Positions 30,501-40,046 are shown, counted from the stretch's first letter. The stretch is DNA of 64,000 nt from Marivivens sp. (GCA_017643845.1 JAEPMR010000004.1:1-64000); one strand, 5' to 3'. Program-made: numbers and translations. Notes: generated from the sequence alone by a model not told the origin.

Positions 30501-30899
30501 GTGCCGGACACGGACCAGATCGCAGCAGATGCAATCGGGCTTGTGAACGAGCCAGCATTGGCGTTTCTTTTCGCGAAGACCGGATTGGCCGAGGTGCCGG
30601 TTACGGCAAACCTGCCGGAATTGGGTGGTCGGCGGATGCATGGAACCATTGACCGGCTGATCGTCAGTGACGACCGGATCCTGTCTGTCGATTTCAAAAC
30701 GAACCGCGTCGTGCCGGACACAGCTGAGGAGATCCCCGAAGCAATCCTGCGGCAGCTGGGGGCGTATTCATCGGCGTTGAAACAGATTTATCCTGACCGG
30801 CCCATTCACAGTGCAATCCTGTGGACGGCAGAGACGAAACTGATGCCTGTTCCCGAAGAATTGATCCACGAAGCGCTCATGCGGGTATCGGTCCCTTGA
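27510..30899 (+). CDS. addA: Double-strand break repair helicase-nuclease AddA
   Basis: AddA is the ATP-dependent 3'-5' helicase and nuclease subunit. The 1129-residue protein has the Walker A in [16 protein letters not shown], UvrD-type motifs ([75 protein letters not shown]), and a C-terminal nuclease with TIDRLIV and LSVDFKTNR. The start is the GTG at 27510, with GGGAGG upstream; it overlaps the addB stop by 4 nt. trxA follows after 58 nt. Confidence 0.95.
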   Translation: MIQRDDASQKQVDAADPKNSTWLSANAGSGKTRVLTDRVARLLLEGTDPQNILCLTYTTAAAGEMQNRLFSRLGAWAMMGDEALRNDLEKMGAGVTPDATTLRDARRLFARAIETPGGLKIQTIHSFCAMLLRRFPLEAGISPQFHEMDDISAQNALMETLDAMASGPQAAVIDGVLRYLHDGNLIDFAKLVAKRREDFAEPCSTMDLRHALGLAADDSYNSAFAAALSGGDGVVDQIASVRNELSNTYLNDLEILKGVDFREPDRAGYEAVLSVLSDSKGAMKIGRYPQTNHKKVRTACEGFLDEIDSWMMQIEAAQDTILALDTLPRSEALYAFATEFIAQYEARKLRSGLVDFDDLIRKARILLTDASVAQWVLFKLDGGIDHILVDEAQDTSPAQWDVVRALASEFASGEGAQPERKRTIFVVGDKKQSIYSFQGADPAGFDQMRDHFDTQLGAVGERLTSMTLQHSFRSSHAILSLVDKCFEGSRRAGLDEDMRHLAFKEHLPGRVDLWPVLEPAEQEKDETPWYEPVDLPSKEHHDIRLAEAIADEIARMIREETIPDEDSDTRKIYRRPVRAGDFLILVQKRKGLGEQIIRACKNKGLDVAGADRLIVSSSLAVRDVLALLNFLALPEDDLSLATALRSPLFGWSEQELFTLAHYRSQKYLWPALWDAKEVYPETYAILRDLRDQADFLRPYELIQRILIQHNGRLRLLARLGEEAEDSLDALLSQALDYERSATPSLTGFLCWITGGETELKRELDSAGDRIRVMTVHGSKGLESPIVILPGTAADPSRKTDMFLSDGPVTLWLPNMGEQPKAMRKLVDAALEKQDEERRRLLYVAMTRAEKWLIVTGAGKRGDSESNWYRTIAEGMDAMDAGPLETPTGEGRRLADLDWEAPELRDAREVSAQLPDRPVFGKPKAPPQRARPLAPSELGGEKSLMGGAGEHGNSVSEEVALATGRLMHRLLEYLPEVAPDARAEIARMICENDPDAALVPDTDQIAADAIGLVNEPALAFLFAKTGLAEVPVTANLPELGGRRMHGTIDRLIVSDDRILSVDFKTNRVVPDTAEEIPEAILRQLGAYSSALKQIYPDRPIHSAILWTAETKLMPVPEELIHEALMRVSVP

Positions 30900-30957
30900 C
30901 CATCTGTTGTGGGCTACTTGGGTTCCCGCCCTAGACATAGCGCCAAGGAGAGACCTT

Positions 30958-31278
30958 ATGGCAACCGTAGCTGTTACCGACGACACGTTTGACGCAGAAG
31001 TCCGCCAGTCCGATATCCCTGTTGTTGTGGATTTCTGGGCAGAGTGGTGCGGCCCCTGCAAGATGATCGGCCCCGCTCTGGAAGAGCTGTCCGACGAGAT
31101 GAACGGCAAGATCAAAATTGCCAAGGTCAATGTAGATGAAAACCCGAATTCCCCTGCCCAGATGGGTGTGCGCGGCATTCCGGCGCTCTTCATCTTCAAA
31201 GACGGCGAAGTGATTTCGAACCGGGCTGGCGCTGCCCCGAAAGCGGCGCTCGCGGACTGGATCAACAGCTCCATCTGA
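30958..31278 (+). CDS. trxA: Thioredoxin
   Basis: A 106-residue thioredoxin 1 with the active site WCGPC (C31, C34) in [15 protein letters not shown] and the cis-Pro loop [11 protein letters not shown]. It reduces protein disulfides in the cytoplasm. ATG 30958 follows AAGGAGA. It is the last gene of the tsaE-addB-addA-trxA run and is closed by a strong terminator. Confidence 0.96.
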   Translation: MATVAVTDDTFDAEVRQSDIPVVVDFWAEWCGPCKMIGPALEELSDEMNGKIKIAKVNVDENPNSPAQMGVRGIPALFIFKDGEVISNRAGAAPKAALADWINSSI

Positions 31279-31302
31279 GTGGTCGCACAGCGAATTGAAA
31301 CG

Positions 31303-31327
31303 GGGCGCCCAGTGTGGCGCCCTTTTT
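31303..31327 (+). terminator. Rho-independent terminator after trxA
   Basis: A 7-bp perfect stem (gggcgcc 31303-31309, ggcgccc 31316-31322) with a 6-nt loop, followed by TTTTT (31323-31327). Confidence 0.92.
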
Positions 31328-31396
31328 CTTGTGTGTGGTTGCGGGCGAGGGCGGCGGCGGCCATATAGGAAAAAAGGCAAAAAGGACGCTGGGCAT

Positions 31397-31954
31397 ATGG
31401 CTGACAACGATTTTCCCGGATGGCATGGCACAACGATTATCGGTGTTCGCAAGGGTGGCGAGGTGGTCATTGCCGGTGACGGGCAGGTAAGCCTTGGTCA
31501 AACGGTGATCAAGGGAACTGCACGCAAGGTGCGGCGGCTGTCACCCGGCGGATATGACGTGATCGCCGGTTTCGCCGGATCAACGGCCGACGCTTTCACA
31601 TTGCTTGAACGGCTGGAGAAGAAACTGGAGGCGGCGCCCGGACAATTGGCGCGGGCCTCGGTCGAACTGGCAAAAGATTGGCGAACAGACAAATACCTGC
31701 AGAAGCTGGAGGCGATGCTGATTGTCTCTGACGGCAAAGACCTGTTCGTCATCACCGGCGCTGGTGACGTGCTGGAGCCTGAGCATGATGTGACCGCGAT
31801 CGGCTCGGGCGGGAACTATGCGCTTGCCGCCGGGCGCGCGCTGATTGACGGCGACCTGAGTGCTGAAGAAATCGCCCGCCGCGCGATGGCGATTGCCGCC
31901 GATATCTGTGTCTACACCAATGGAAACCTGACGGTGGAAAGCCTGAAGAAATGA
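31397..31954 (+). CDS. hslV: ATP-dependent protease peptidase subunit HslV
   Basis: HslV (ClpQ) is the threonine peptidase of the HslUV protease. The 185-residue product shows [12 protein letters not shown], with the catalytic Thr exposed after cleavage behind HG, then [12 protein letters not shown] and [18 protein letters not shown] 31397 is selected by this N-terminus. It overlaps hslU by 4 nt. A heat-shock promoter may lie in 31328-31396, but no clear sigma-32 pair is visible. Confidence 0.95.
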   Translation: MADNDFPGWHGTTIIGVRKGGEVVIAGDGQVSLGQTVIKGTARKVRRLSPGGYDVIAGFAGSTADAFTLLERLEKKLEAAPGQLARASVELAKDWRTDKYLQKLEAMLIVSDGKDLFVITGAGDVLEPEHDVTAIGSGGNYALAAGRALIDGDLSAEEIARRAMAIAADICVYTNGNLTVESLKK

Positions 31955-33261
31955 CTGATCTGACGCCCCGTGAAATCGTATCCGAGCTGGACCGCTTTAT
32001 TATCGGTCAGAAAGAGGCCAAGCGCGCCGTCGCAGTGGCTTTGCGCAATCGTTGGCGGCGCAAGCAGTTAGGCGATGATTTGCGCGACGAGGTGTATCCG
32101 AAAAACATCCTGATGATCGGGCCGACCGGCGTGGGCAAGACCGAGATTTCGCGGCGGCTGGCGAAGCTGGCAAAGGCACCTTTTATCAAGGTGGAAGCGA
32201 CGAAGTTCACGGAAGTCGGTTACGTGGGGCGTGACGTAGAGCAGATCATCCGCGATCTGGTGGACGTGGCGATTTTAAACACCCGCGAGCAGATGCGCGA
32301 CGAGGTGCGGGCCAATGCTCACAAGGCCGCCGAGGATCGCGTGATCGAGGCGCTGGCGGGAACCGATGCGCGAGAGGGCACGCGTGAAGCGTTCCGGCGG
32401 AAGCTGCGGAGCGGCGAACTGGACAGCACGGTGATTGAGCTGGAAGTGCAGGACCAGTCAAACCCTCTGGGCGGCTTTGAAATCCCCGGGCAGCCGGGTG
32501 GCGGCGGAATGCCCGGTATGATGAATTTGGGGGATATTTTCGGGAAAGCGTTTCAGCGCTCCGTTCGGAAAAAGATGACCGTGGCGGAGAGCTATGACGT
32601 ACTTTTATCGGAAGAAGCGGACAAGCTTTTGGACGACGAGACAGTCACGAAAGCGGCGATAAATGCGGTGGAGCAAAACGGTATCGTTTTTCTGGACGAG
32701 ATCGACAAAGTCTGCGCCCGAGCCGAGGCGCGTGGTGGCGATGTCAGCCGTGAGGGCGTCCAGCGTGACCTGCTACCGCTCATCGAAGGAACGACCGTTT
32801 CGACAAAGCACGGGGCGGTGAAAACGGATCATATCCTCTTTATCGCATCTGGTGCGTTTCACGTGGCGAAGCCTTCGGATCTGTTGCCGGAGCTGCAGGG
32901 GCGGTTGCCAATTCGCGTCGAGTTGCGCGATCTGACGGAGGGGGACTTCGTGCGCATCCTGACCGAGACCGACAACGCGCTGACTTTGCAATACAAGGCG
33001 CTGATGGGCACCGAAGATGTGACCGTAGAATTCACTGAGGACGGGATAGACGCCTTGGCGCGGATCGCAGCAGAGGTGAATTCGGCTGTGGAAAACATCG
33101 GTGCGCGGCGGCTCTACACCGTGATGGAGCGGGTATTTGAGGAGCTGTCCTATACCGCGCCAGACCGGGCGGGCGAGACCGTGACTGTCAACGATGCATT
33201 TGTCGAAGAACATCTGGGAGAATTGAGCCGCTCGACGGACGTGAGCCGCTACGTGCTCTAG
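31951..33261 (+). CDS. hslU: ATP-dependent unfoldase HslU
   Basis: HslU (ClpY) is the AAA+ ring that unfolds substrates for HslV. The 436-residue protein starts [20 protein letters not shown] and has Walker [29 protein letters not shown], Walker [12 protein letters not shown] and a sensor region [15 protein letters not shown]. It ends with the C-terminal [12 protein letters not shown], which docks into HslV. Length is typical. It forms a two-gene operon with hslV. Confidence 0.96.
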   Translation: MTDLTPREIVSELDRFIIGQKEAKRAVAVALRNRWRRKQLGDDLRDEVYPKNILMIGPTGVGKTEISRRLAKLAKAPFIKVEATKFTEVGYVGRDVEQIIRDLVDVAILNTREQMRDEVRANAHKAAEDRVIEALAGTDAREGTREAFRRKLRSGELDSTVIELEVQDQSNPLGGFEIPGQPGGGGMPGMMNLGDIFGKAFQRSVRKKMTVAESYDVLLSEEADKLLDDETVTKAAINAVEQNGIVFLDEIDKVCARAEARGGDVSREGVQRDLLPLIEGTTVSTKHGAVKTDHILFIASGAFHVAKPSDLLPELQGRLPIRVELRDLTEGDFVRILTETDNALTLQYKALMGTEDVTVEFTEDGIDALARIAAEVNSAVENIGARRLYTVMERVFEELSYTAPDRAGETVTVNDAFVEEHLGELSRSTDVSRYVL

Positions 33262-33303
33262 AAAACGCTTTTCTTTTGAGCGGAACCGCGCGACAGATCA
33301 GGC

Positions 33304-34526
33304 ATGCGACAGCTTGATTTCCTGCGCTTAAATGCGCCGTTCCTGTCTGCGGGATTCCTGCTGACATTCGGGTCCGCCTTTGGGCAGACCTTTTTATCTC
33401 GTTATTCGCAGGTGAGATCCGCGCCGAATTTGGGCTGACCCACGCGGCGTGGGGTGGAATCTATGCGCTGGGGACGACGGCATCAGCGATAGTGATGGTC
33501 TGGGCCGGCGGGCTGACCGATGTATTCCGGGTGCGGGTGATCGGAGCGGTGACGCTGCTACTGTTGATGGCGTCCTGCCTGTTTATGGCGTGGAACGTGA
33601 GCGCCGCGCTGCTGCCGGTGGTGATTTTTGCGCTGCGGTTCAGCGGGCAGGGAATGATGAGCCATATCGGAACCGTCGCAATGGCGCGGTGGTTTGTCGG
33701 GGCGCGCGGGAAGGCGCTGTCGGTTGCTTCACTTGGGTTTTCTCTGGCCGAGGCAAGCCTGCCGGTCATTTTTGTGGCCCTGATGGCGATATTCGACTGG
33801 CGTCTGCTATGGGTGGTCGCGGCAGGTGGTGCGCTGGTCCTGCTGCCGATCCTGCTCCGCCTTTTGCGGCTGGAACGCACGCCCAGCGCTGTTGCCGCGG
33901 AAACAGAGGCGTTCGGACTGGAGGGTCGTCATTGGCGGCGGAACGAGGTGCTTCGGCACCGGATGTTCTGGCTGTTAATTCCGGCGCTACTGGCGCCGCC
34001 TGCGTTTAATACCGCGTTCTTTTTCCAGCAGGTGCAATTCGCGGAGGTAAAGGACTGGGCGCATCTGGAGCTGGTGGCCTTTTTCCCGATTTACACGCTC
34101 AGCGCCGTCAGCGCGATGGTTGTATCCGGCCTTTTGATCGACCGGTTCGGAACCGCGCGAATTATGCCGGTGTATCAATTGCCCTTTGCGGTAGCGTTCA
34201 TCATTTTCTCATTCGCCCAGACGCCGCTTCAGGCATTGCCTGCGTTTGTCTGTCTGGGGGTTTCGACAGGAGTTAATGCGACACTTCCTGCGGCGTTTTG
34301 GGCAGAGTTCTATGGCACGCGCTATATCGGTTCGATCAAGGCGATGGCATCGGCGATTATGGTGCTCGGCTCGGCAATCGGGCCGGGTGTGACTGGCTAT
34401 CTCATTACGGCAGGGATTGGACTGGAGACGCAAATGCTGGGCATTTCACTGGTTTTTGTAATCGCGTCTGCACTTGTCGCCATAGGGATTGCCAGCGTAA
34501 TGCGCTCAGGCACCGCGGCGGCGTAG
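33304..34526 (+). pseudogene. MFS transporter with a frameshift near its N-terminus
   Basis: The intact protein would be a major facilitator superfamily transporter of about 407 residues. From ATG 33304 the frame reads MRQLDFLRLNAPFLSAGF and on to GSAFGQTF. It then hits a run of five T (33391-33395) and runs to a stop at 33439. The homologous continuation, FISLFAGEIRAEFGLTHAAW, lies in the next frame and continues intact to the stop at 34524-34526. One added T would join the two parts, so a single base seems lost in the T run. This can be a true mutation or a sequencing error. The downstream part keeps all its membrane helices. The end overlaps the convergent Smr gene by 21 nt. Confidence 0.75.
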
Positions 34527-35132
34527 ATAGACATAATAGGCTCCGTGCCCGCCATGCCGCTGATGCGCAGGGGTAACCTGCAAGACCGCGTGGCGAAGAG
34601 GCGGCAGAGACAACCATTGTGGAACCTGATGTCGCAAAACGCCGAGGCGTGCCGGGATAGGGCCGGGAGCATCGCGATCTTTGCCTTTTCCGGTGATGAC
34701 GAGCACCAGGCGGTGACCCCTGTCATGCGCACCCAGAACAAAGGAAATCAGCGCCGGATGCGCCTCTTCGATGGTCATACCATGCAGGTCGATCCGCGCG
34801 TCCGGCTTTAACTTCCCGCGGGTCATTTTACCAAAGGCGCGCGCATCCATGTGCAAAGGCGCATTTCGGACATGATCCGCAATAGGCCGCGCCAAATCGT
34901 GGTGACGGGCGGGGGGAGTGGCCTTTTCGCCAACGCGGAAACCGCGAATGGATTTCGCAGCGGAGATTTCCCTGTCATGGGCGTGTTCAGCCAGCTTTTT
35001 CGGTTTGGGCCTTTGATCCGGCTCTGAAAAAGGTGCGGGCGTGGGGCGTGAATCAAGAGGGATCGTGCGCTCGGCGACACGATCCCAGAGCTGCTGCTCA
35101 TCGCTGGAAAGCTTGCGCCCGCGCCGGCTCAT
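34506..35132 (-). CDS. Smr domain protein
   Basis: The 208-residue protein has a C-terminal Smr (MutS2-like small MutS-related) domain with the signature DLHGMTIEEAHPALISFV and LVLVITGKGKD, then LRHQVPQWL. Smr domains are nucleases or nucleic-acid binders. The N-terminal half is basic and disordered-looking. It follows timA by 42 nt on the same strand; in relatives mltA often lies between these two genes. Confidence 0.88.
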   Translation of the reverse strand: MSRRGRKLSSDEQQLWDRVAERTIPLDSRPTPAPFSEPDQRPKPKKLAEHAHDREISAAKSIRGFRVGEKATPPARHHDLARPIADHVRNAPLHMDARAFGKMTRGKLKPDARIDLHGMTIEEAHPALISFVLGAHDRGHRLVLVITGKGKDRDAPGPIPARLGVLRHQVPQWLSLPPLRHAVLQVTPAHQRHGGHGAYYVYLRRRGA

Positions 35133-35174
35133 TGGACCACAGGGCCAGTGAATTCGAGCCGGCGCTGCATTGGG

Positions 35175-35831
35175 TTATTCGCCCGTTGCGACGAGAAGCC
35201 AGTTCGGGTCGTTAGTGCCCATGGTGCGGGAGAAGGTCCAGCTGTCGCGCTGGCGCTTGATTTCTGTCGCACTGCCTTCGACCACCTCGCCCTCTGCATT
35301 GCGCACGAGATAGGTGAACTCCCCTGTGAACCGAACGGTGATATCGGCCTCGCCACTGTCGGCATCAAATTCGGCGGCGGCAAGGGTCGTGTCGCTGACG
35401 CCGACGAAGGTCGCTTCGACTTTCAGACCCTGTTTCTCGCGCTCGTCGACCACTTCGGCGAAGGCTTCATATACCTCTGGAGAGAGATAGGGGACCACAT
35501 CGTCGAGTTCGCCATTTTCAAAGGCCATGAGGATCATCTCATATGCGCCGCGTGCACCGCCGAGAAACTCACCGACATTGAAGCTGTCATCCGCACGCTT
35601 CATTGCAGCGAGTGCGTCTGCCATTTCGCTGCCCTCTTCGGCGTGATCGGTAATGTCATGATCCGGTCCACCCTCGATCACTTCGAACGCATCGCGGCGC
35701 TCGTCGCTTTCGGTTTTGGCGACGGGGGGACGCTCGAAACCTTCACGGGTGCCGAGAACGCTTTTCAAACGCAGGATCAGAAAAATGGCGATCCCTGCAA
35801 GAACAAGCAACTGGATGATCGGAGAATTCAT
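35175..35831 (-). CDS. Tim44-like adaptor TimA
   Basis: The 218-residue protein has an N-terminal membrane anchor (MNSPIIQLLVLAGIAIFLIL) and a C-terminal Tim44-like domain (FNVGEFLGGARGAYEMILMAFENG split, LSPEVYEAFAEVVDEREK, RDSWTFSRTMG). Bacterial TimA relatives are related to the mitochondrial import motor subunit. The ATG at 35831 has GAGG upstream; the longer frame lacks similarity. It is divergent from fxsA and sits in the secB-dnaQ neighbourhood. Confidence 0.87.
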   Translation of the reverse strand: MNSPIIQLLVLAGIAIFLILRLKSVLGTREGFERPPVAKTESDERRDAFEVIEGGPDHDITDHAEEGSEMADALAAMKRADDSFNVGEFLGGARGAYEMILMAFENGELDDVVPYLSPEVYEAFAEVVDEREKQGLKVEATFVGVSDTTLAAAEFDADSGEADITVRFTGEFTYLVRNAEGEVVEGSATEIKRQRDSWTFSRTMGTNDPNWLLVATGE

Positions 35832-35940
35832 CAATACCTCATCAATACGGAATGCGGCGTAGAATTCCGCCCACTCGCCACTTATGTAGGATACGGGTGG
35901 GGTCAAGTCCACCGGAGGACGGACTAACAGAGGTGTTATT

Positions 35941-36438
35941 ATGTGGCTGTTTATGATCTTTGTCGGCATTCCGATGATCGAGATCGGCCTGTTTATTCAG
36001 GTGGGTGGCGTGATCGGTATGTGGCCGACACTTCTGATCGTCGTGGCAACGGCCGCATTGGGCGCGTGGTTGTTGCGTCAACAAGGCACCCGCGAAATGG
36101 CCAATATCCGCCGGAGCTTTGACGAGATGCGCAATCCGGCAGAGCCGCTGGCCCATGGCGCGATGATCCTTGTGGCAGGGACGCTGCTGGTCACGCCGGG
36201 GTTTTTTACCGACGCCGTCGGATTTTCACTGCTGTTGCCGCCGGTACGACGCGCGGTCTTTAACTGGATAAAAGCGCGCACGACTGTCGCGGCTTTTGAG
36301 GCGGAGCGGCAGCGTCACGCGCATTACCCGAGCGAGAATGACGGTGTTGTTACTGACATTGATTACGAAGATGTAACGCCCGACAATGATCCGGGCGCAC
36401 CGGATTCAAACGGAAACTCTGGCTGGACGCGGCATTGA
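35941..36438 (+). CDS. fxsA: FxsA family membrane protein
   Basis: The 165-residue protein has the FxsA layout: MWLFMIFVGIPMIEIGLFIQVGG at the start (two halves of a membrane segment), a second hydrophobic pair, and AHGAMILVAGTLLVTPGFFTDAVG. In E. coli FxsA lowers exclusion of phage T7 by the F plasmid; the general function is unknown. The C-terminal tail is acidic. secB follows on the same strand. Confidence 0.88.
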   Translation: MWLFMIFVGIPMIEIGLFIQVGGVIGMWPTLLIVVATAALGAWLLRQQGTREMANIRRSFDEMRNPAEPLAHGAMILVAGTLLVTPGFFTDAVGFSLLLPPVRRAVFNWIKARTTVAAFEAERQRHAHYPSENDGVVTDIDYEDVTPDNDPGAPDSNGNSGWTRH

Positions 36439-36450
36439 CACAAGCTGGGA

Positions 36451-36479
36451 TTGTCGGCGCTGCATCGCACTGCTAGACA
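36451..36479 (+). promoter_or_regulatory. Candidate promoter of secB
   Basis: TTGTCG (36451-36456) and TAGACA (36474-36479) are spaced by 17 nt, 30 nt before the secB ATG. A consensus TTGACA also occurs at 36435-36440 across the fxsA stop, but has no good partner. Confidence 0.4.
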
Positions 36480-36509
36480 GTCGCGGACTTTTTTAATCGG
36501 AGAGAAGAA

Positions 36510-37025
36510 ATGGCAGATACGCCGGAAAACAAGGCGGAAGGCGCAGCGCCGGAGCAAGCGCAGCAGCCACAGGTAAAAATGAAGGTTCTGGCGCAGTATA
36601 TTCGCGACCTGTCTTTTGAGAACATCCTTGTCCAGAAAGGCGCGCAAGGCGACGTGCAGCCCGAGGTCAAGGTCGGGGTGAACCTCGATGCGCGGAAGCG
36701 GAACGCAGAAAACCAATACGAGGTCATCACGAAACTGAACGTGACTGCGACGTCGAAATCCGACCAGACAACGCTTTTCGTGATTGAGCTGGAATATGCT
36801 GGTATTTTCCACGTTGAGGGACTGCCGAACGAACAGCTGCACCCCTATCTGATGATCGAATGCCCGCGCATAACCTTCCCATTTGTGCGCCGTCTGGTCA
36901 GCGATATCAGCCGTGATGGCGGCTTCCCGCCTGTGAATCTGGAAATGATTGATTTTGTTGCACTTTATCGCAACGAGATTGCGCGTCGCGTACAGGAACA
37001 AAAAGAAGGTCAGCCAACCAACTAA
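36510..37025 (+). CDS. secB: Protein-export chaperone SecB
   Basis: SecB keeps preproteins unfolded and hands them to SecA. The 171-residue product has the family segments LAQYIRDLSFENIL, VNLDARKR, the hydrophobic core IELEYAGIFHVEGLP and RITFPFVRRLVSDISRDGGF (here 20 residues), ending in a charged tail. AGAGAAG lies before the ATG. It is convergent with dnaQ; 11 nt separate them. Confidence 0.95.
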   Translation: MADTPENKAEGAAPEQAQQPQVKMKVLAQYIRDLSFENILVQKGAQGDVQPEVKVGVNLDARKRNAENQYEVITKLNVTATSKSDQTTLFVIELEYAGIFHVEGLPNEQLHPYLMIECPRITFPFVRRLVSDISRDGGFPPVNLEMIDFVALYRNEIARRVQEQKEGQPTN

Positions 37026-37036
37026 GGCTTTTGGCC

Positions 37037-37732
37037 TCAGGAACCGGTTTTCCAAAGAGCGCCGTCGCCCAATGCCTGAACAAAGGCTGCATGGGCGGCG
37101 GCTTCTTTTTCGGTAAGGCGGGATGGGAGCGGGGTCTGGCGTGGGGTCGGACGCCAGTTGCTATCGCTGGAGCCGCCTTGTGAAGAAGACGCTGAATTTT
37201 GCGCAAGCGCGAAATCCGGCTGCCGACCACCGATAAGCTCAAGGTAAACGTCGGCCAGAATTTCACTGTCGAGAAGTGCCCCGTGCAATGTCCGCGAGGA
37301 ATTGTCGATCCCAAACCGACGGCAGAGCGCATCAAGGGATGCGGGCGAGCCGGGGAATTTGCGACGCGCGATGGCAAGGGTATCCAGCGCGCGGTCATTC
37401 GGGATGAGGGGCCGTTTCGCCCAGCCCAATTCCGCGTTCAGGAACTTCATATCGAAACTTGCGTTATGAATGACCAGCTTGGCATCCCCGATGAATGCAA
37501 GAAACCCATCGGCGATATCTGCGAAAAGCGGTTTATCCGAGAGAAATTCGTCGCCGAGACCGTGGACCTTAAACGCCTCTTCGGGCATCGCGCGCTGTGG
37601 GTTGATGTACTGGTGATATGTCTTGCCCGTGGGAACGTGTCCGATCAGCTCCACCGCGCCGATTTCAACGATCCGGTCACCTTCTCCCGGTTCGAATCCG
37701 GTGGTTTCGGTATCCAGGACGATCTCACGCAT
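37037..37732 (-). CDS. dnaQ: DNA polymerase III epsilon subunit
   Basis: DnaQ is the 3'-5' proofreading exonuclease of the replicase. The 231-residue protein has the DEDDh motifs: VLDTETTGF (D, E), VIHNASFDMKFLN (D), and LHGALLDSEILADVY (H, D), with a clamp-binding tail probable after it. It overlaps coaE by 8 nt and belongs to the left-pointing group maf-aroE-coaE-dnaQ beside the putative origin. Confidence 0.95.
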   Translation of the reverse strand: MREIVLDTETTGFEPGEGDRIVEIGAVELIGHVPTGKTYHQYINPQRAMPEEAFKVHGLGDEFLSDKPLFADIADGFLAFIGDAKLVIHNASFDMKFLNAELGWAKRPLIPNDRALDTLAIARRKFPGSPASLDALCRRFGIDNSSRTLHGALLDSEILADVYLELIGGRQPDFALAQNSASSSQGGSSDSNWRPTPRQTPLPSRLTEKEAAAHAAFVQALGDGALWKTGS

Positions 37733-38321
37733 CGGGGGTCTCTTTTCTTAACTGGTCGAGTATTTGTGTCACGCTCTGGCGAGCGGTGTCCAGATCGGTG
37801 GTTGGGATAACGAAATCTGCCCGCGACCGCTTTTCGGCGTCTGGGATCTGGCGCGAGAGGATCATTTGAAACCGATCCTCTGTCATACCCTCCCGTGCAA
37901 GAACACGGCTGCGCTGAATTTCTGGCGGTGCGGAGACAACCACGACGGCATCAAGCCATTTTTCAGCGCCCGTTTCAAAAAGCAGCGGAATATCAAAGAG
38001 GAGTATTGGCGCATCTGCATGGGCGCTAATAAACTCTGCGCGATTTTGTGCGACGAGCGGATGAACGATGGCTTCGAGCTTTTGGAAAAGATCAGGATCT
38101 TTCGCCAGCGCCTGCTTTAACAAGTCTCGGTCGATGGCGCCTTCTTTGTGCGCATCCGGGACAAGCTCCGCCACTGGAGCAACGGCTGAACCGCCTTTCG
38201 CATAAAGCGTGTGGACAGCGCGATCAGCGTCCCAGATCGGAATACCCTGATCAGCGAACATTTTTGCGGTCGTGGATTTCCCCATACCGATCGATCCGGT
38301 GAGGCCGATCAGACTGCTCAT
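37725..38321 (-). CDS. coaE: Dephospho-CoA kinase
   Basis: CoaE phosphorylates dephospho-CoA in the last step of CoA synthesis. The 198-residue product has a P-loop in IGLTGSIGMGKSTTAKMF, the DxD-type DADRAVHTLY, LLFDIPLLFETGAEKWLD and the Arg-rich lid (RILSRQIPDAEKRSRAD-like segment). It overlaps aroE by 4 nt and dnaQ by 8 nt. Confidence 0.94.
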   Translation of the reverse strand: MSSLIGLTGSIGMGKSTTAKMFADQGIPIWDADRAVHTLYAKGGSAVAPVAELVPDAHKEGAIDRDLLKQALAKDPDLFQKLEAIVHPLVAQNRAEFISAHADAPILLFDIPLLFETGAEKWLDAVVVVSAPPEIQRSRVLAREGMTEDRFQMILSRQIPDAEKRSRADFVIPTTDLDTARQSVTQILDQLRKETPDA

Positions 38322-39151
38322 GCAAGAACAGCCTTGCGCAGCGCATCATTCACCTCGGGACGGACTCCAAACCAACGTTCGAAGCCCGGAACGCCCTGAT
38401 GAAGCAACATCCCCAAGCCATCAACCGTGGTGCAGCCCATTTCGGATGCGGTATCGAGAAGGGGCGTGCGAAGCGGCGTGTAGACAAGATCGGTAACAAC
38501 CGCGTCAGGGCGGAGACCGTCTAGGGGAACACGAAATTCTGCAGCGCCCTTCATTCCGAGCGATGTGGTGTTAACCACGGTTGCTGCCTCTTCCAACATA
38601 TTGCCGGCCTGCACCCACTCAACGACGCGTACACGGGATCCGAATTCCTGCCTGAGCGTTTCGGCCTTGGCCCTTGTGCGGTTTGACAGAAGGATTTCGG
38701 GTGCACCGGCATCGAGCAAAGCCACGATAATGGCCCGTGCTGCGCCGCCTGCGCCGAATACAGCGGCAGGACCGGCATTGGCACGCCAGCCGGAAGCGTT
38801 CTGGCGAAGGTTTTCAATAAACCCGTAGCCATCTGTATTATCAGCGTAAATTTTGCCATCGGGCAGAAATGTCAGGGTGTTCGCAGCACCGATCAGTGTG
38901 GCGCGGTCAGTGACCTGATCTGCGATATGAAGGGCGTGAACCTTATGCGGTATGGTGACATTGACCCCGACAAAACCCATTTTTGGCAGGGTTTTCAATA
39001 CTGTTTCGAGATTATCGCCCTCTACCGGCAAAGCCACGTAATCACCTACAAGATCGTAGGTTTTGAGCCAGTGACGGTGAAGTTTGGGCGAGCGGGAATG
39101 GGCGATCGGATTTCCAAGCACGCCTGCCAAGGGATAGGGGTGGTCAGTCAT
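38318..39151 (-). CDS. aroE: Shikimate dehydrogenase
   Basis: AroE reduces 3-dehydroshikimate with NADPH in aromatic amino acid synthesis. The 277-residue enzyme begins PLAGVLGNPIAHSRSPKLH (substrate-binding SRSP). It has the catalytic Lys in VNVTIPHKVHAL, the NADP motif GAGGAARAIIVALL and the C-terminal segment VDGLGMLLHQGVPGFERWFG. It overlaps maf and coaE by 4 nt each. Confidence 0.95.
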   Translation of the reverse strand: MTDHPYPLAGVLGNPIAHSRSPKLHRHWLKTYDLVGDYVALPVEGDNLETVLKTLPKMGFVGVNVTIPHKVHALHIADQVTDRATLIGAANTLTFLPDGKIYADNTDGYGFIENLRQNASGWRANAGPAAVFGAGGAARAIIVALLDAGAPEILLSNRTRAKAETLRQEFGSRVRVVEWVQAGNMLEEAATVVNTTSLGMKGAAEFRVPLDGLRPDAVVTDLVYTPLRTPLLDTASEMGCTTVDGLGMLLHQGVPGFERWFGVRPEVNDALRKAVLA

Positions 39152-39747
39152 GATGGCAAATACCCTGTCAGTTTGAGGTGGCTGATGACTTCCAGCAAGG
39201 GAAGCCCCAAAACCGTGAAATAGTCACCCTCGACGCGATTGAAAAGCTGAACGCCCTCTTCTTCGAGTTTGTAACCTCCTACAGAGTCGGAAATTGCAGG
39301 CCAGTTGCGATGAAGATAGTTCTCAAGAAACTCATCGCTAAATCTGTGCATCGTCAATCGAACCATACCGACGTGCCGCCAGACCGGTTTCGCCTCGTGA
39401 TAAATCACGGCCGCCGAAAGCAGACGGTGCGTCTGACCACGTAGGCGCAGAAGCTGAGAGCGGGCATCCTCAAGTGTCGTTGGTTTTGAGAGAATGTCAT
39501 TGCGGTGTTCGAGAACCTGATCGCAGCCGATGACCCGAGATTGGGGATGTTTTTCCGATATTTTGCGCGCCTTCATTTCCGCAAGCGTATCCGCAATATC
39601 CCGGGGCGTGGCGTCTTCGGCGAGGAGGGCGGATTTGATGGCATCTTCATCGATCCGCGCTTGCATCGAGGCAATGGTGATGCCGGCGTTCTGAAAGAGC
39701 TGGGCGCGGATGGTGGAGCCAGAGGCAAGGATTAGGGGATCAGCCAT
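39148..39747 (-). CDS. maf: Maf/YceF/YhdE nucleoside triphosphate pyrophosphatase
   Basis: The 199-residue Maf-type protein hydrolyses non-canonical nucleotides. It starts LILASGSTIRAQLFQNAGI, with ARKISEKHPQSRVIGCDQVLE and VGGYKLEEEGVQLFNRVEGDYF following (both in split form). The exact nucleotide is not known. Its ATG (39745-39747) overlaps the outermost DnaA box of the putative origin. It is first in the leftward operon maf-aroE-coaE-dnaQ. Confidence 0.92.
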   Translation of the reverse strand: MADPLILASGSTIRAQLFQNAGITIASMQARIDEDAIKSALLAEDATPRDIADTLAEMKARKISEKHPQSRVIGCDQVLEHRNDILSKPTTLEDARSQLLRLRGQTHRLLSAAVIYHEAKPVWRHVGMVRLTMHRFSDEFLENYLHRNWPAISDSVGGYKLEEEGVQLFNRVEGDYFTVLGLPLLEVISHLKLTGYLPS

Positions 39748-39755
39748 GTGGATAA
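39747..39755 (-). promoter_or_regulatory. DnaA box, perfect consensus
   Basis: The plus strand reads tgtggataa, i.e. TTATCCACA on the minus strand, the E. coli-type R1 consensus. It touches the maf start codon, so bound DnaA could also affect maf transcription. Confidence 0.75.
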
Positions 39756-39861
39756 ACCTGAGAACAACAGTGAGGGGGACTCACGGGAGAAAAGGCGGGA
39801 TAACGGGTTTCGGCATCAGACTGTGGGGAAGTTCATCATTCATGCCCATAAGCTAGTCGCC

Positions 39862-39884
39862 TTATCCTCTCTGGAAAAGGATAA
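39862..39884. repeat. Inverted repeat of the DnaA-box core
   Basis: TTATCCT (39862-39868) and AGGATAA (39878-39884) form an inverted repeat with a 9-nt centre. Each arm carries the TTATCC half of a DnaA box but not the CACA half, so these may be weak sites for DnaA. Confidence 0.45.
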
Positions 39885-40046
39885 CCTGATTGTTGTGGAC
39901 GACTCATCTGATGACAGTGTGTCAATCAGAACAAAAATTGAACAGCTAACTAAGTTATAATTTATAGATTATTGAAATTACGAGATAAATTTCATTTTCT
40001 CGTTTAACATGGCCTGTGAATTCTGGGGCCCGCCTCCGGATAATCC

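Noticed and set aside
31328-31396. Sigma-32 promoter before hslV
   Set aside because: CTTG and CATATA are present but too far apart; no convincing pair.
32850-32872. Possible third parS (gtttcacgtggc) in hslU
   Set aside because: Only one half of the palindrome is kept; the other arm does not match GAAACA.
39748-39960. 70-codon frame in the putative origin, starting GTG
   Set aside because: The product is charged and has no similarity; the frame has no RBS and overlies DnaA-box-like sites.
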